Assembly: GCA_034509755.1 (NCBI GenBank)
Contig: CM067559.1
Location: forward strand, 34,338,032-34,402,031
DNA from: Anisodus tanguticus
Lineage: Eukaryota; Streptophyta; Magnoliopsida; Solanales; Solanaceae
Direction: 5' to 3'
DNA: 64,000 nt
Numbering within the stretch: position 1 is the first letter of the stretch; each line of letters begins with the position of its first letter. The position numbers were made by a program, and so were the translations under genes. The notes beneath the pieces are model-generated. The model did no database searches and was not told the origin of the DNA. It saw only the letters and a program-made list of their open reading frames with translations. Below are positions 22,099 to 34,164 of this stretch, in pieces.

Positions 22099-22881
22099 AT
22101 GGAGGGTAGCTCAAGAAGGCCTCGTGGTAGGATAGAAACAGACACAAACACAATTGAATCATATTTTGAAAAAGAGATATTAGGATGTTACATGGATTTA
22201 TCTGATGAAAAATGGTATGGTGTTCTTCGTCCCTTTAAAAATCAACCAATTTGTATCAATGTTGATTTAAAAGTTGTTGGACACATAATTTAGGGTGACA
22301 CACACTCTTCAAAATTTGAAGGAGCTATAATTTGGGGCGAAAAACTTTAATGAGTTCAATTATATTCAAAAAGGTGTGATTATGAGGTATTATGTCGCTG
22401 GCATAGTTTGGTTGTGCCACAAACTTTGTCTGCTACATATCAGACCTCCAAATTCAAGGATGAACCGCTGGTTATCCAACACTTGATGAAAGAAATGTTA
22501 GAAATGCAAAAAACACTAGATATGTATCATGCTTTGGACGATCTTAATTTTCGAGGAGTGGATGAAAAATATCATTGAAAACTTTTAGAAAATAAAAATC
22601 TTCATCGAGACTCTTCTTATTCAGTTTATCCAATAATTCAAGAATGGATAGGTCTTCCAAAATATTTACCACAAACATTAAATTATGGAGTGCCATATTA
22701 TTGTGTCAACCAAGCAAGTGCTCCTAATGATGATAGTTGATATATAGACTACAACGAGGATGATGGGGAAAGAAATGAAGGGAAAGAATATGAAGAAGAG
22801 AATGTAAGTAAGGAGGATGATGAAAATGATTACGACGATGAGGTGGTTCCAGAAAGCGATAAGATTAAATTACTTTTCTAA
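22099..22881 (+). pseudogene. MULE accessory frame 3, acidic C-terminus, broken
   Basis: It starts MEGSSRRPRGRIETDTNTIE and is open to 22293. After a stop and a likely frameshift near 22340-22390 it can be followed with AFSATYQTSK-like and KDEPLVIQHLMKEMLEMQKT blocks, then YPIIQEWIGLPKYLPQTLNY (about 22622-22690), ending in a Glu/Asp-rich tail near 22760-22880. Stops also lie near 22577 and 22738. No known domain is recognised. It is on the strand opposite to the transposase. Confidence 0.45.
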
Positions 22882-23052
22882 ATTTTGTATGGTATGAAAT
22901 TTTTCAATAGAATTTTCTTGATGATAAAATACCTAATTCAAGATGCTTCATTAAAAAATAATACATCATTCAGTACAAGAAGAAAAATACTTAATATTCA
23001 TAATTCAAGATAATTCGAATACATCAATGAAAATTAAAATACATTCATAAAA

Positions 23053-26015
23053 TCATGAGGCTCTTCCACCACGAGAGGTTCTTCCACCACCAGAGGTAAT
23101 TACATCACCACGGTCCCGTAGGTGACACAAACACTTATCATAGCCAAACTCCTTGCACATCGAGCACTTTCGAAAATATGTCCTATCCAGAACATATATT
23201 TGATTGGAAATTTGAGTTCGTGCATTTACACGCAATTTATGGATATACTCCTTGTTAGTAATCATTGAAAATGGCTCATTTGGCCAATAAGCCTGATCAC
23301 CAAGTAAGTAAAAACGACAAGCATACGCTTTAAGATAACTTTTGACATTGTATTTCAATGTCACATAATTTGATACCATTTTTCCAATTGCCTCGAAACA
23401 CTTGATGGCATGAGAACACGACATGTGGTATGATTGCCACTTACCACAACTGCACATTTTCATAATTTCATAAATGGTATGAATATTGCCTCCTCGACCT
23501 TGGTAAGAACTTGTCTTGATTTCAAAAACATGTTCAGCATGGTTATATTCTACTATCGTGTGTTGCTCACATTTTTTCCTATGATGCTCGAACATTTTTG
23601 CAGGATTTGACATTCATTTCCCCCCATATGCTAATATGGCTTTGGCCTATTTTGTTCTAGCCACAAACTTCTCCACAACTTGCTTTTAAGTCATTCTCAC
23701 CATTACAATAACGGGCAGTCCCCGCGCAGATTTTAGCAAATCATTGAATGACTCCGACTTGTTTGTTGTTACCATCCCCCATCTTCTGTCTTCATCTGGA
23801 TGTAATCTCCATTTGTCAACATCGATTGCCTTCAACCAATCATATGCTTCAGGGTTCGCTGCCTTGATCATCTCCATCCGCAAAAAGAATTTTTTTTTTT
23901 ATTAATGATCTGTTGCAACCGCACACATTCATTTATTTAGTGTTCTGTTTCTAAAGTTCGTTTAAAATTTTGTCTTTATATGCCTTAAACAATAGAGAAT
24001 ATAAGCAAAAAAAGGTTGCCACCCCTCCAAACGAAATATATTGTTCAATATGCCATAATTTTAATCAGATAGCACATATATGCCCATATGATCCTTACTA
24101 ACGTATCGCCTCAAATATGTCAAAAATATCTCCCATGTCTCGTTGCTCTCGTTAGCGAAAATGGCAAAAGCAAGAGGGAATATCGACTCATTGGCATCCA
24201 TTCATATTGCAATCAGTAGCTTGATGTCGTATATCCCGTACACATGTGTGCCACCTATGAATATGGCTGGCTGGCAATGAGCAAAACCATTAATGCATGG
24301 TTTGAATGTTCAAAACACAAAATTAAAAATATTATTGGCACATCAGGTTGGGTGTTGAGCTTTCACTCTACAACAATACCAGGATTGAATTTTTGTATAG
24401 TTGCCATATACCTCGGCAACTACTGGAAAGAGCCCTCCCAGGTACCATGAATTATCTCAAAAGCGCCCGTACACCCGGGATATCCCTTTCTCTTGCTTAT
24501 CGTTTTACGATAAATTCTCAAAACTGTTCTAATGCATTTTTTATGGGGAACCTGCACAAGTTTAAACAAACAACATTTAGCAATGATAATTTGGTTGATG
24601 TAAAAATTATAATAAACTTGATTGAATAGGGTACCTTGGGGTTTCGGCAATGTCAACAAGTAACACTTGAGCAATCATATTTATATCTAAATTAAAATGA
24701 TCTGCTCGATTGTCATCCAAATCACAAGTGTGACGTGAGCGGAATTTTGAGATAGTCCACATACTATCATGAGTCTTAATACCCCGAAGCATCCATTGAC
24801 AACCTTGATAGACACGTCTGCAAACCAATCTCCACAACTTTCGGGTTGAATCATCAACTCTTAACTCCCTCATTTCTTTGATGTTATAAATTTTGACGGC
24901 CCTTTGCGTTGCCTTTTTGGAAGAGAAAACCATGTCTTTTGTAAGGTGAACATTACCATTTATAAGATCGTTTGGTTCTTTCCACACTGTTTGGAAAATA
25001 TAACTTCTCTATTGAAGACAAAGACATCAAGACGATCTTGAAGATTACCAAGATATGAAATCACGTCAAAATGTCACTGAATTGGACTTTCTGCCATCAG
25101 TTCGTGCTGGTGAGTTGGGATTTGTGCCAGCGGTTCTTACTGGTGTGGTTGACTTTGCATTATCTCTACTAACTTTTGTTTCTGCCTAAGATAATGAATA
25201 TCAACTTCACTATCTGATATATTTACGTCATCATCAGATACCTCTACATTCGGTATATTATCGCTATCACTCGATGATGTTTTTATATGATTTAGATAAT
25301 TATCACCATCTAGTAAAAGTCTATTCCTATACAAAAAAATAGGTAACGTATTTTAAATACCAACATCAAAAAATATATGAATTATTTAATATCAAGGTGA
25401 TGAACCTACCGATAATAATCAATATTGTGTGGGTTTGAAGAAAGATCAATTGCACCGAAATCAACGTTTGGTACCACTGGCGCATTTTTTAAATAATTTT
25501 CACTACAGATGCAATTCAAGTATTGTAAATACTAAACATCAAAACACTTATATTATTTAATTATTAAAAAATATATCTACCGATAATAATCAACTGCACC
25601 GAACTGAGAGGATTGCCCAATATTACTCATATTAGGTGTATAACCATTAAAAATATACAAAAAATATTACTATTACCGTACATATAATAAACATGTGCTA
25701 CTACATAAAATAATAATAAATAGATATTTATCAATTTTCCACGTAATTTTGATTAAATTGTTGGCTTAGAGTTTCCAGCGATATTTGACCGCTCAAAATG
25801 TCTTCATAAGAACTCATGTACGGAAAAGTGTTACCATGAGTAGGTTCGACTTGAGAGATTTGAGGACGAGGCACAGTCGGTATTTCTGGGACTTCCTGAC
25901 AAGTCATGGCCAAGACTTCACTACGATTGATAGGTATATTTTCAACATACATTTCAAGAACATTCAGGGTGATTAAGCCCCTATATTCTTTCGGCGCCCT
26001 CAAATATTCACTCAA
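23053..26015 (-). pseudogene. MuDR-type transposase, decayed
   Basis: Minus-strand blocks, N to C: 26015-25731 (N-terminal, SQVEPTHG); 25334-25137 (acidic linker); 24987-24607, the MuDR N-terminal domain with MVFSSKKATQRAVKIYNI and WRLVCRRVYQGCQWMLRG, then SRHTC. After a probable intron ending at about 24552 (ttgtgcag) comes KKCIRTVLRIYRKTIS, then the catalytic core at about 24300-24060, readable with frameshifts: GGTHVYGIYDIKLLIAI, MDANESIFPLAFAIFANES, SNETWEIFLTYLRRYV and LSD. The first catalytic position, D in the family motif DGTH, reads GGT (Gly) at 24255-24253. Further on are DVDKWRLHPD and TTNKSESFNDLLKSARGLP (23830-23700) and the SWIM zinc finger CSCGKWQSYHMSCSHAIKC (about 23460-23400). 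It is non-functional by frameshifts and by loss of the catalytic Asp. Confidence 0.85.
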
Positions 26016-26625
26016 AGACTCATCATCAGTGATATTTCACTCGCCATAAAGCAATAAACATTGCGGTGCAATGGATATTGGATATCTGCCTATTACAGAT
26101 AATGCAAACTCACACTTACTAATTTTCATTCTTTTGTGTATGGCATTGAGTAATGTTGAGTAATCCAGTTAATTTGAAACTTAACATGGTATTGTGGTGG
26201 AATACTATAACGAACAATATTTTATCATGAAGAATCTCTCATTCCAAAAATAAAGAAACCTTAACAGTTGAAGGAGGAGACGCCATTTTTTATGAACTTT
26301 AGAGTTGGATAGTTTTGTCAAGAACAATTTTGATGACTTAAACTTATGAAAAAAACGGATGGGCTCTTGCAATAATTGTCATAGTGTCATGTCAAATTAA
26401 GTACAAATTGGTAGATGGATAATTGATTGTAAAATGTAATAATTTATTGCGTAGTTGGACTAAAAGTGACCATTTAAAAAACGTGGGCTGCCTAGGATTA
26501 CATTAACCCCTTTTGCACAGGAAAATCCTGCGCTAAAGGTAGTTTTGTCACCGTTTTTTTATTGAGATATTTTTGTTCACTTTCTCACTTCGTGGGTCAT
26601 TTAAATTCCGGACTCTTCCTAGTAC

Positions 26626-26927
26626 TTTTCAACAGGAAAATTTGGAGCTAAATGATTTGAGTATTGAATGGAATAATTTGTGTTAAAAGAAAAAGTTCTT
26701 AAGTTAAAATAGATTTAACTTTCTTCAGAAAATTTGATAATTTATATACGCCCTCAATATAAAAAAAAAGTTACATTAATATATTATAATCCATTAAATA
26801 ATTTTTTTGGTCAAAAGGAAAAAACTTATTTCAACCAAGTGTGATATTTACAAAGCCACTAGTTCATTGGACTCTAGAGCTAGATCTGATCATCATCTCT
26901 ATTTCCTAACTATATAGATGTTTACCC
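26626..26927. other. AT-rich sequence right of the MULE
   Basis: No coding, RNA or repeat signal is recognised between the target duplication and the next MITE. Confidence 0.4.
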
Positions 26928-27200
26928 GTTTGGCCATAAGAATTATTCAATTTTTTTCGGAATTTTTTTTATTTGTTTTAAAAATCAGTGTTTGGCCATG
27001 AAAATTCCAAATATAACTTGAAGTTGTATTTGGAATTTGAAAAATAACTAAAACATTATTTTTCACCTTTTTCACAAGCAAAACCTTTTTGAAAAAATAT
27101 ATTTCAACAATAAAATATTATTTGCAAAAACTATGGCCAAACACAACTCAAATTTCAAAAAATCTTTAAAAAATAATTTTTTTTATTTCTATGACCGAAC
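26928..27200. mobile_element. Foldback MITE with GTTTGGCCATA ends
   Basis: The left end gtttggccataagaattatt and the right end, read on the minus strand, gttcggtcatagaaataaaa, form imperfect terminal inverted repeats. Internal ggccatgaaaattcc and ctatggccaaacac phrases add further inverted copies of the same motif. Such GTTTGGCCAT MITEs are frequent in Solanaceae. No clear target duplication is seen. Confidence 0.6.
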
Positions 27201-28749
27201 GCATAGGAAAAGAATTCAAACTTTCAAGTATGCTGGACCACTGCTTTTGTCTTTGTCCCCAAATATGAAGCTGGGGCACAATCTCTTTAAGTCTAAACCT
27301 GTAATCGTTGTTGATGTTCTAAACTTCCTAGAGTTCCTTTCAACCCACACATGATTGCAGAAAATATACTTTTAATTTATCAAGTTACTAACTTTACTTT
27401 TATGGACAATTATTTATAGAAAGAGTAATGTTTAGGTGATCTAAGAATGTAAGAATAATTTTACACAGGGTAAATATATAAAAGGCAGAATACATTCCGT
27501 CATTTAAATTTGTCAACATATTTCATTTAGACAATCGACCTATAATATATTTGATGATGACATGTATAATTAAAGGATGTTAAATAAATTATGTGATTAA
27601 TTTACTTACGTAATAATTACTTAAAATATATCATAATTCGAGTGTTTAAATAAAATTTAGTAATAAATTTTAAAGTATTATTATTCCACCTATATAAAAG
27701 TTAAACCTAATAATATGTCTTCGGAATGATGACTGTAAAGTAGTTGATTTGATCTTTGGAGGTGGGGGGGGGGGGCTCAAATTTTGCTTTTGGTTTTTCT
27801 TCTTTCTAATTCCTAACTGACTAATTTGACCAAGGGATACTCATGTATAAATTTCTAGAAAAATAAACAGCTATAACAAAGTTAATTTAGCATACAGAGT
27901 ATGAAATAAAGAAGAAAATTTAAAGTGTGCAAGTTTTAAATAGTAATTGTAGAAAGGAATTCTCAAAGCCTTAGTTTTGTAATTAAGGATTTCGCTTAAT
28001 TTTAGTTACTGATGTGAGACTAAAATCATAGAAGATCGAAATTCAATTTAGTAAAAGACAAAAAAGAAAAAAAAACTTAGGTAATTTCTTATCAATTTGC
28101 CCAGGCCTTGGCAAATTAGTTTACATGAAACATATATTGATGAAAACTATATATACATGAAGAAATAAAATATATGTAAAAGTAACCCGGACACTATTGA
28201 TAGTGAAAAATAATAGACTAATAAAATTTGGAAATACTTTGAATTAATGTCATTTATTCATAAACTTCGTTCTTGTCTCCAACTTAAAGAATCTTTTGGA
28301 TATTGTAAAAGATACTTAACTAATTTTAGATGGTGCTGCTATTATTTGAGAACAAAATATTTTTTCTTTTAACTATAATTTTCAAACATATATGTAAATA
28401 TCATTCATTGTCTTGTGAATTATTTCAACATCCTATTTCCACTTAATTTGTTTTATTTCCATTCGAGTTTTTTTTTAGCAAATGGGTTTGGAATTTAGAC
28501 CTTTTAGTTTGTTTTATCCATGATAGAATCACGAGATCTTATATTCCTCTCTCATAATTATTAGGATATATACTATTAATCACGTGTTTAGATATAAATT
28601 TTTTATAGAATTTTTTATATTTAATTTTAATAAAAAGTTAAATAGATCATGTATACGTATGTGTGTTCTTTACTTATATAATAGATGATTTAGTACATAA
28701 AATTTAGCTTATGCATAAAAGATTAAATCATCGATTCTTATAAGTATAA
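27201..28749. other. AT-rich intergenic sequence with a G-run
   Basis: No gene or RNA is supported. A run ggaggtgggggggggggggc lies at about 27758-27778. Otherwise very AT-rich. Confidence 0.4.
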
Positions 28750-29725
28750 AGTTTATGTTCACAATCAAAGATGAAACTGAATAAAATATCTTGATGATTG
28801 TAACACAAGATTAAAACATAATCTATCTTGATTATAGGAATGATATCACTTCTTGCGCTAGTACATTTTGTATGTATTGAACGGACCAAGTAGAGATAAG
28901 TGTTTTGTACTGAATATATAAAATAACTTCTCTAGTTCATTAAATGTCCTTATACTCTTAACCTTACTATCAATGTGATTTGTTCATTATTTTGATTTAT
29001 CAAAAGGTACGACTCTATTGTGAGTCAATATATCTGATATGTTGGATAGTAACGAATAATATTTGAGAAATAATAATTAGTTGATAGAATTCATGTCTCG
29101 ACTCTGAGATTGATGACACCTCTTTATGGATACTTATAAGTTTTCATATGAAAACCATGCATGTGGATTTTGCATCCATCACATGAAATAAGTTAAACTG
29201 AAGTATAAAAGATTTAATTAGTCAATGAAAATTATCGGTAATTTAATTTAATTGATTGGTAATCTTAGCATGGGGAGTTAGGTACGTTTAATGAAAGATT
29301 TCAAAATTAAATTGAGTGCAATTACAGTTTTTAGTGGAATAAATTATAATTTATTGTGGTAGAATTAATTCATTCATATTAAGAATTAATACCACAATTG
29401 GAAGTCTTGTTATTAAATATGTGGTCCTTGTATGTCTAATTATTCTTGGACTTGAAAACATTCTTGGAAGGGAAGAAAAGTCCATATGTTTTTGCTAGGA
29501 TTTTGCACCCAAAACATGATTATATATACAAGATTTTTCAGCCCTAAGAAACACACCTTTTCCTAGCTGTGATACTCGTCACTCGAGTATTCTTGTTCAT
29601 AGAATGCTTAAGTTAATAGCTGAAGATTGCAGATCAAAGATCGCGTGGATGCTTGAAGGTTCGATTTGCGGTCACGGTCACGCTTCAAGAAATAAGTATC
29701 GATTTTATGTTTGATTAAAAATCTT
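28750..29725 (+). repeat. Candidate solo LTR or LTR relic
   Basis: The stretch ends with a promoter-like block: TATA-like tatatatacaagatttttca at about 29522, a short leader, and agcacgcttcaag-like sequence near 29690. Earlier phrases such as ccaagtagagataagtgttt, ctctagttcattaaatgtcc and gtaatcttagcatggggag recall LTRs of plant Copia elements. No second copy is in the window and no TG/CA borders or target duplication could be fixed. The identification rests on layout and memory only. Confidence 0.3.
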
Positions 29726-30575
29726 TGATTATGTATTATTTATATTACATACAAATTTAATCCTGATTATTTGCTTTCGATGTTTATGCATGTATTCCAT
29801 CAATAATAACTCATATGTACTAGTATATAATTTAGATACCACCATTAATTTTGAAAATTAATTAATTCAGAATAAGGTTTTCCTCTTCATGGCTGAATGC
29901 AGGTGGATATGCAAATGAACGATTATGGTGAGATGGCAAGTTCACTCTAACTTTATTCTTAGTAAGGTTTACCTCAAAATAAAACTTTTTTGTGTGATTT
30001 CGGAATTTCCTGATCAGTCGAGCTAAAAATGGATGTCGAACAAAGGGTGGTAAAAAAAAATATAAGATATGCCTATTAAGTATTTATAGGGTGATTTGCA
30101 CAAATAAAATTTTCGGGTGCCACCATTTATATTTTGTCCTCGTCAAAAAAAAAAAATATGCAAAAAATAATTATTTCACTAGAGTCTGGAGCAAAATCTT
30201 TTGATATTGGTGATTGTTAGAACTTTGGCCACAAATCGTAACGAATCGCCAGGAATTCAATCATAAAATTTGTCTTAACAACAAGATATGGTGATCGTCC
30301 TGACAAATCTCTAGGATCTCTTCAGTATTTGTGGAGAAATATAGCGATTCTTTAGGGTTTTGGCCAAATTCTGAAATCACCGTAATGTAGATTTTTGAGC
30401 AATAAATTTTTGCTTCATAATTGATTGGTCCAAATGACTTCAAATTTGATGTCCAACCTTCTGATGGCGGTACCTTTGGTCATATATATAACTCTCTTCA
30501 TTATTAGTCGTAATACAACATTTTCTTCGTTATTAATCACATATAAATAATTTTTTCATTAATTATGATTGTGCA
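29726..30575. other. AT-rich spacer before the Copia element
   Basis: No gene is recognised. A repeat-like piece near 30070-30470 mentions no coding signal. The last five bases gtgca (30571-30575) are the target duplication of the adjacent Copia element. Confidence 0.4.
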
Positions 30576-31044
30576 TGAAAGAAATAATCCCCTTGATTAT
30601 TTTCATTGATTGAATAGATATATATACAAGTTACAAAATAGGAGAATCCTATTCCTATTCTATTTCTAAAACATTATTCTACCATAATTCTAACTATACA
30701 ATTATGGTATGTGTATGTCCTAAATATGGTAAGAGTATATCCTAATCTAGGTAACAAATATACTACAATATACACACAATATACTTTCCTTAATATACAC
30801 ATCTTGTAACATGACCCTAACTCCCATGATGGGGTGGACGTTGTTGGCCGCCTTGAGGCCCAACAAGGCCATCGCTTTTTTCTTTGCACCTGCTGCCGCC
30901 TTAGGCCTTCTGCCGAGAGGCCCAACAGCCCACCGCTGGTTGCAGTTCGCACCGTCGCTTGTCTTGTTTCGGATCCAACGATATACATGTGATATACACG
31001 TTGTATATTCGGTGTATATCACATGTATATTGCTCTGTTTAACA
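30576..31044 (-). repeat. 3' LTR of the 30.6-36.0 kb Copia element
   Basis: 469 bp. The outer parts (about 30576-30810 and 30985-31044) are almost identical to the 5' LTR. The middle (30810-30985) differs at many places, mostly where this copy has cg and the other has ctg or actg. It is preceded on the minus strand by a G-rich polypurine tract (gcgggggg). Confidence 0.95.
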
Positions 31045-32050
31045 CACCCCCCGCATCATAGCGGGCGGTTTTCGAACGCCGAGCGTCCCTAAAATCTTCA
31101 AAGAGAACCATTTGGTAGACCCTTTGTAAAGATGTCGCAATTTGATAACGAGACGGGACATGGCATACGCGAACTTGACCCTTTGCAACCTTTTCACGGA
31201 CAAAGTGAATGTCCATTTCGATATGCTTGGTGCGCTGGTGTTGAATCGGGTTACCTGAAAGGTAGATGGCACTAATGTTATCGCAATATATCAAGGTTGC
31301 CTTCTGAATGGGACAATGAAGTTCCAAAAGCAAATTACGTAGCCAACATGATTCGGAGACCACATTCGCTACCCCTCGATATTCTGGCTCTGCACTGGAG
31401 CGTGATAAAGTTGCTTGACGCTTTGCCGACCATGAGACCAAGTTGTTGCCAAGGAACATACAGTAGTCAGAAGTCGACCGTCTGGTGTCGGGACAACCAC
31501 CCCAATCAGCATCCGTGTAAGAGACAAGTGTGGATGTAGATGAAGGGTATAAGTGCAACCCATAGTCCAGTGTCCCCTGAATATACCGTATAATGCATTT
31601 GATTGCATTCATGTGCTCAACCCTGGGATCATGCATGAATAAACACACCTACTGAACTGCATACGTAATATCCGGTCTGGTAAAGGTAAGATACTGGAGG
31701 GCCCCTGCAAGACTGCGATAGCGGGTCGGGTCCTCGTTTGGTGCACCTGCTGCAGCACTTAGCTTCGGGTTTGCATCAACTGGCGTGGAAGTGGACTTAC
31801 AGGATGACATCCCAGCCCTCTCTATGATCTCAGCAACATATTTTCGTTGAGACAAAAATAAGCCACCTGAATGACGCTTGACGGCAATTCCCAAAAAATA
31901 ACTCAAAGGCCCTAAATCTTTCATAGCAAACTCAGAACTGAGCAGGGTCATGATAGACTGGCGCAAGGCATCGGAAGAGGCAGTCAAGATGATATCATCC
32001 ACATACAACAGAATATATGCCAATGACGAACCACGGCGGTAGATGAACAA
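31045..32050 (-). pseudogene. Copia reverse transcriptase C-part and RNase H
   Basis: Two open minus-strand stretches. 32050-31649 holds the polymerase core YILLYVDDIILTASS with the catalytic YVDD, then KDLGPLSYFLGI and QRKYVAEIIERAGM. 31648-31045 holds the RNase H: YTDADWGGCPDTRRSTSDYC, SRSSAEPEYRGVANVVSES, CDNISAIYLSGNPIQHQRTK and HVPSRYQIA. A stop separates the two, and a frameshift follows HVPSRYQIA (ordinary copies read ...DIFTKGLP). RNase H would remove the RNA of the RNA-DNA hybrid during reverse transcription. Not functional. Confidence 0.9.
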
Positions 32051-32059
32051 GGAATTATC

Positions 32060-33164
32060 TTACCTGCTGTGAGTGAACCCAATAGTCGAAACAAAGTCAG
32101 CAAATCGTGTATACCAGGCCCGTGGGGACTGCTTAAGCCCATATAATAATTTCTTCAACAAACAGACATGATGAGGGCGGTTGGGATCCCTGAAACCCAA
32201 CGGCTGATGCATATAGACTGTTTCCTTGAGATCACCATGTAGAAAAGCATGCTTGACATACAACTGATGAATTGGCCAAGTCTTTGAAAGAGCCAAGCTA
32301 AGCACAGTGCGAATGGTAGCCGGTTTGACCACCGGACTAAACGTCTCACCACAATCAATTCCAACCTGCTGAGTCTTACCATCACCAACAAGTCGCGCCT
32401 TATGTCGAGCAAATGACCCATCTGAATTTTCCTTATGAGCAAAAATCCACATAGACCTGATAACGTTAATACCATATGGACGGGGCACCAACTCCCACGT
32501 CTTATTATCAATAAGAGCATTATATTCATCAGTCATAGCAATTTTCCAATTAGGGTTATTTAATGCGGACACAGGATTGCGGGGCAAGGGGGATTTAGAG
32601 ACATCCAAATGTAAATTAAAATGTCTTTTAGGTGTAAAAATATTTCGCTGACTACGAGTGACCGGTCGATGACTCGAGGAAGAATTGAGAGAATTTTGGG
32701 AATTTTCTCGGGGGACGAAGCGGCGGCAAGCGGTGGGCTTCTGCGGCCCAAATCGGTAAAGCGGAATCGTGTTCGGGAGCAGTTCCATAATTGGGCTGGG
32801 ACCGGCCCAATTTTGGAACTGTTCCAGTGGCTGGAATTTGTGGGTGTGGCGGTACTGTAGGTCCAGCGGGCAGTGGGCCCGCTGGAGGATTTTGGGTACG
32901 GGAGATGTCCGAAAAATTCTGAATAATATACGGGGATATTTGGTCATCCGAAAAATTATACGACTTAGGTTCGAGAGTATGAACTTTCGTAAATGGGAAT
33001 TGAGTTTCATCAAAAATGACATGGCGATTGATTATGATTTTCTTGGAGGATAAATCAAAACACTTATAACCACGATGATTTGACGGATAACCCAAAAACA
33101 CACACGGGGTAGACCGAGCCTGAAGTTTGTTAATTATGGTGGATGGGAATAACGGATAACACAA
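32060..33164 (-). pseudogene. Copia integrase C-terminus and reverse transcriptase N-part
   Basis: 33164-32652 gives the integrase tail with CVFLGYPSNHRGYKCFDLSS and a Pro-rich linker. A second frame, 33022-32060, overlaps it and carries the reverse transcriptase start: NPNWKIAMTDEYNALIDNKT, WELVPRP, ARLVGDGKTQQVGIDCGETF, FSPVVKPATIRTVLSLAL, then LYGLKQSPRAW. The change of frame between the two lies in the linker. The two stretches are parts of one polyprotein in relatives. Broken here. Confidence 0.9.
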
Positions 33165-33258
33165 GCACCCAAAATCCGAAGATGAGAATAAGACGGGTTC
33201 TTATTATACAGGACTTTTAGGGGGGGAAGAATATGTCAGACCTTTAGAAGGAATTATG

Positions 33259-34154
33259 TTAAGAAGATATGTGGTCATTTGTAGAGCATGATGCCAAAAT
33301 ATATGGAGGTATGGAGGCATGTATTAGGAGAGTTCGGACAATGTTATTTATGGAACGAATTTTGCGTTCGGCTTTCCCATTTTGTGAAGATGTATGAGGA
33401 CATGAAAAATGAAAATTTATCCCATTAGTAGCACAAAATTCCCGAAACTCCCTATTGTCATACTCTTTCCCATTATCACATTGAATATTTTTTATTTCTC
33501 TTTCGAATTGAGTACGAATGAACGCTCTAAATTTGATGAAGACGGAAAACACTTGTGATTTATTCACAATTGAAAACGTCCACAAAAATCTAGAATAATC
33601 ATCTAAAAAGAGAACATAATATCGATGACCCATTGAACTAAGAACAAGAAATGCCCATAAGTCGCTATGAATAACGTCTAATGGCATAGAAGTATGAGAA
33701 TTGGAGTCTACAAATGGCAACTTAACAATTTTTCCTAATGAACAGGACTGACAAATTGGAGTACGACTCGTACCCTTACAAGAAATAAAGCTTTTTTTAT
33801 CTAAAGTGATAAAATAGAAGATCCGGATGACCCGGACGAGCATGCCACATGGAAGGAGAGATGGCGCAAAAGCGGCGAGCAAGCAAGGTGGACTCGATGG
33901 ATCGAAACCGGGCATGATAGGATACGGATCCCCCTACTATCACACCTCATGAGATGACTCCCCGTCTTGAAATCCTTCACAGAGAAACCGAAAGGATCAA
34001 ATTCAACAGAAACAGAATTGTCATTTGTGAACTTTCGGACAGACACTAAATTTTTAATCAATTTAGGAGCATGTAAAGTATTTTTCAAGAGGAGTGGTGG
34101 ATTAGGGGGAGACAACGTTTTCTGACCATACCCTAGAATTGGAATAGAACGCAA
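33259..34154 (-). pseudogene. Copia protease end, GAG-pre-integrase and integrase core
   Basis: 34154-33801 shows the protease tail with LHAPKLIKNLVSVRKFTNDN and SVEFDPFGFSVKD. 33915-33259 shows CQSCSLGKIVKLPF, then the DDE integrase core: DVIHSDLWAF with the first Asp, NIQCDNGKEYDNREF with the second Asp, and the SSQNGKAERKIRSI block with the third acidic residue. The zinc-binding H-H-C-C region ahead of it is damaged by a frameshift. It would insert the DNA copy into the host chromosome. The sequence ends in a shift near 33259. Confidence 0.9.
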
Positions 34155-34164
34155 TTACCAACAA

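Larger units (their letters stand above)
19172..26615. mobile_element. Mutator-like element (MULE), 7.4 kb, with 10-bp target duplication
   Basis: The left end gagttcgtaacttaaatgat and the right end, read on the minus strand, gagtccggaatttaaatgac are related, so short imperfect terminal inverted repeats are present. The element is flanked by tttctagtac (19162-19171) and ttcctagtac (26616-26625), a 10-bp direct repeat with one mismatch; Mutator-type transposases make 9-11 bp duplications. Inside, in order: a GRF zinc-finger frame (+), an internal copy of the terminal motif at 20360, two related small frames (-), a ~100-bp tandem repeat, an acidic-tailed frame (+), and a MuDR-type transposase (-) near the right end. 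All frames are broken to some degree. Confidence 0.85.
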
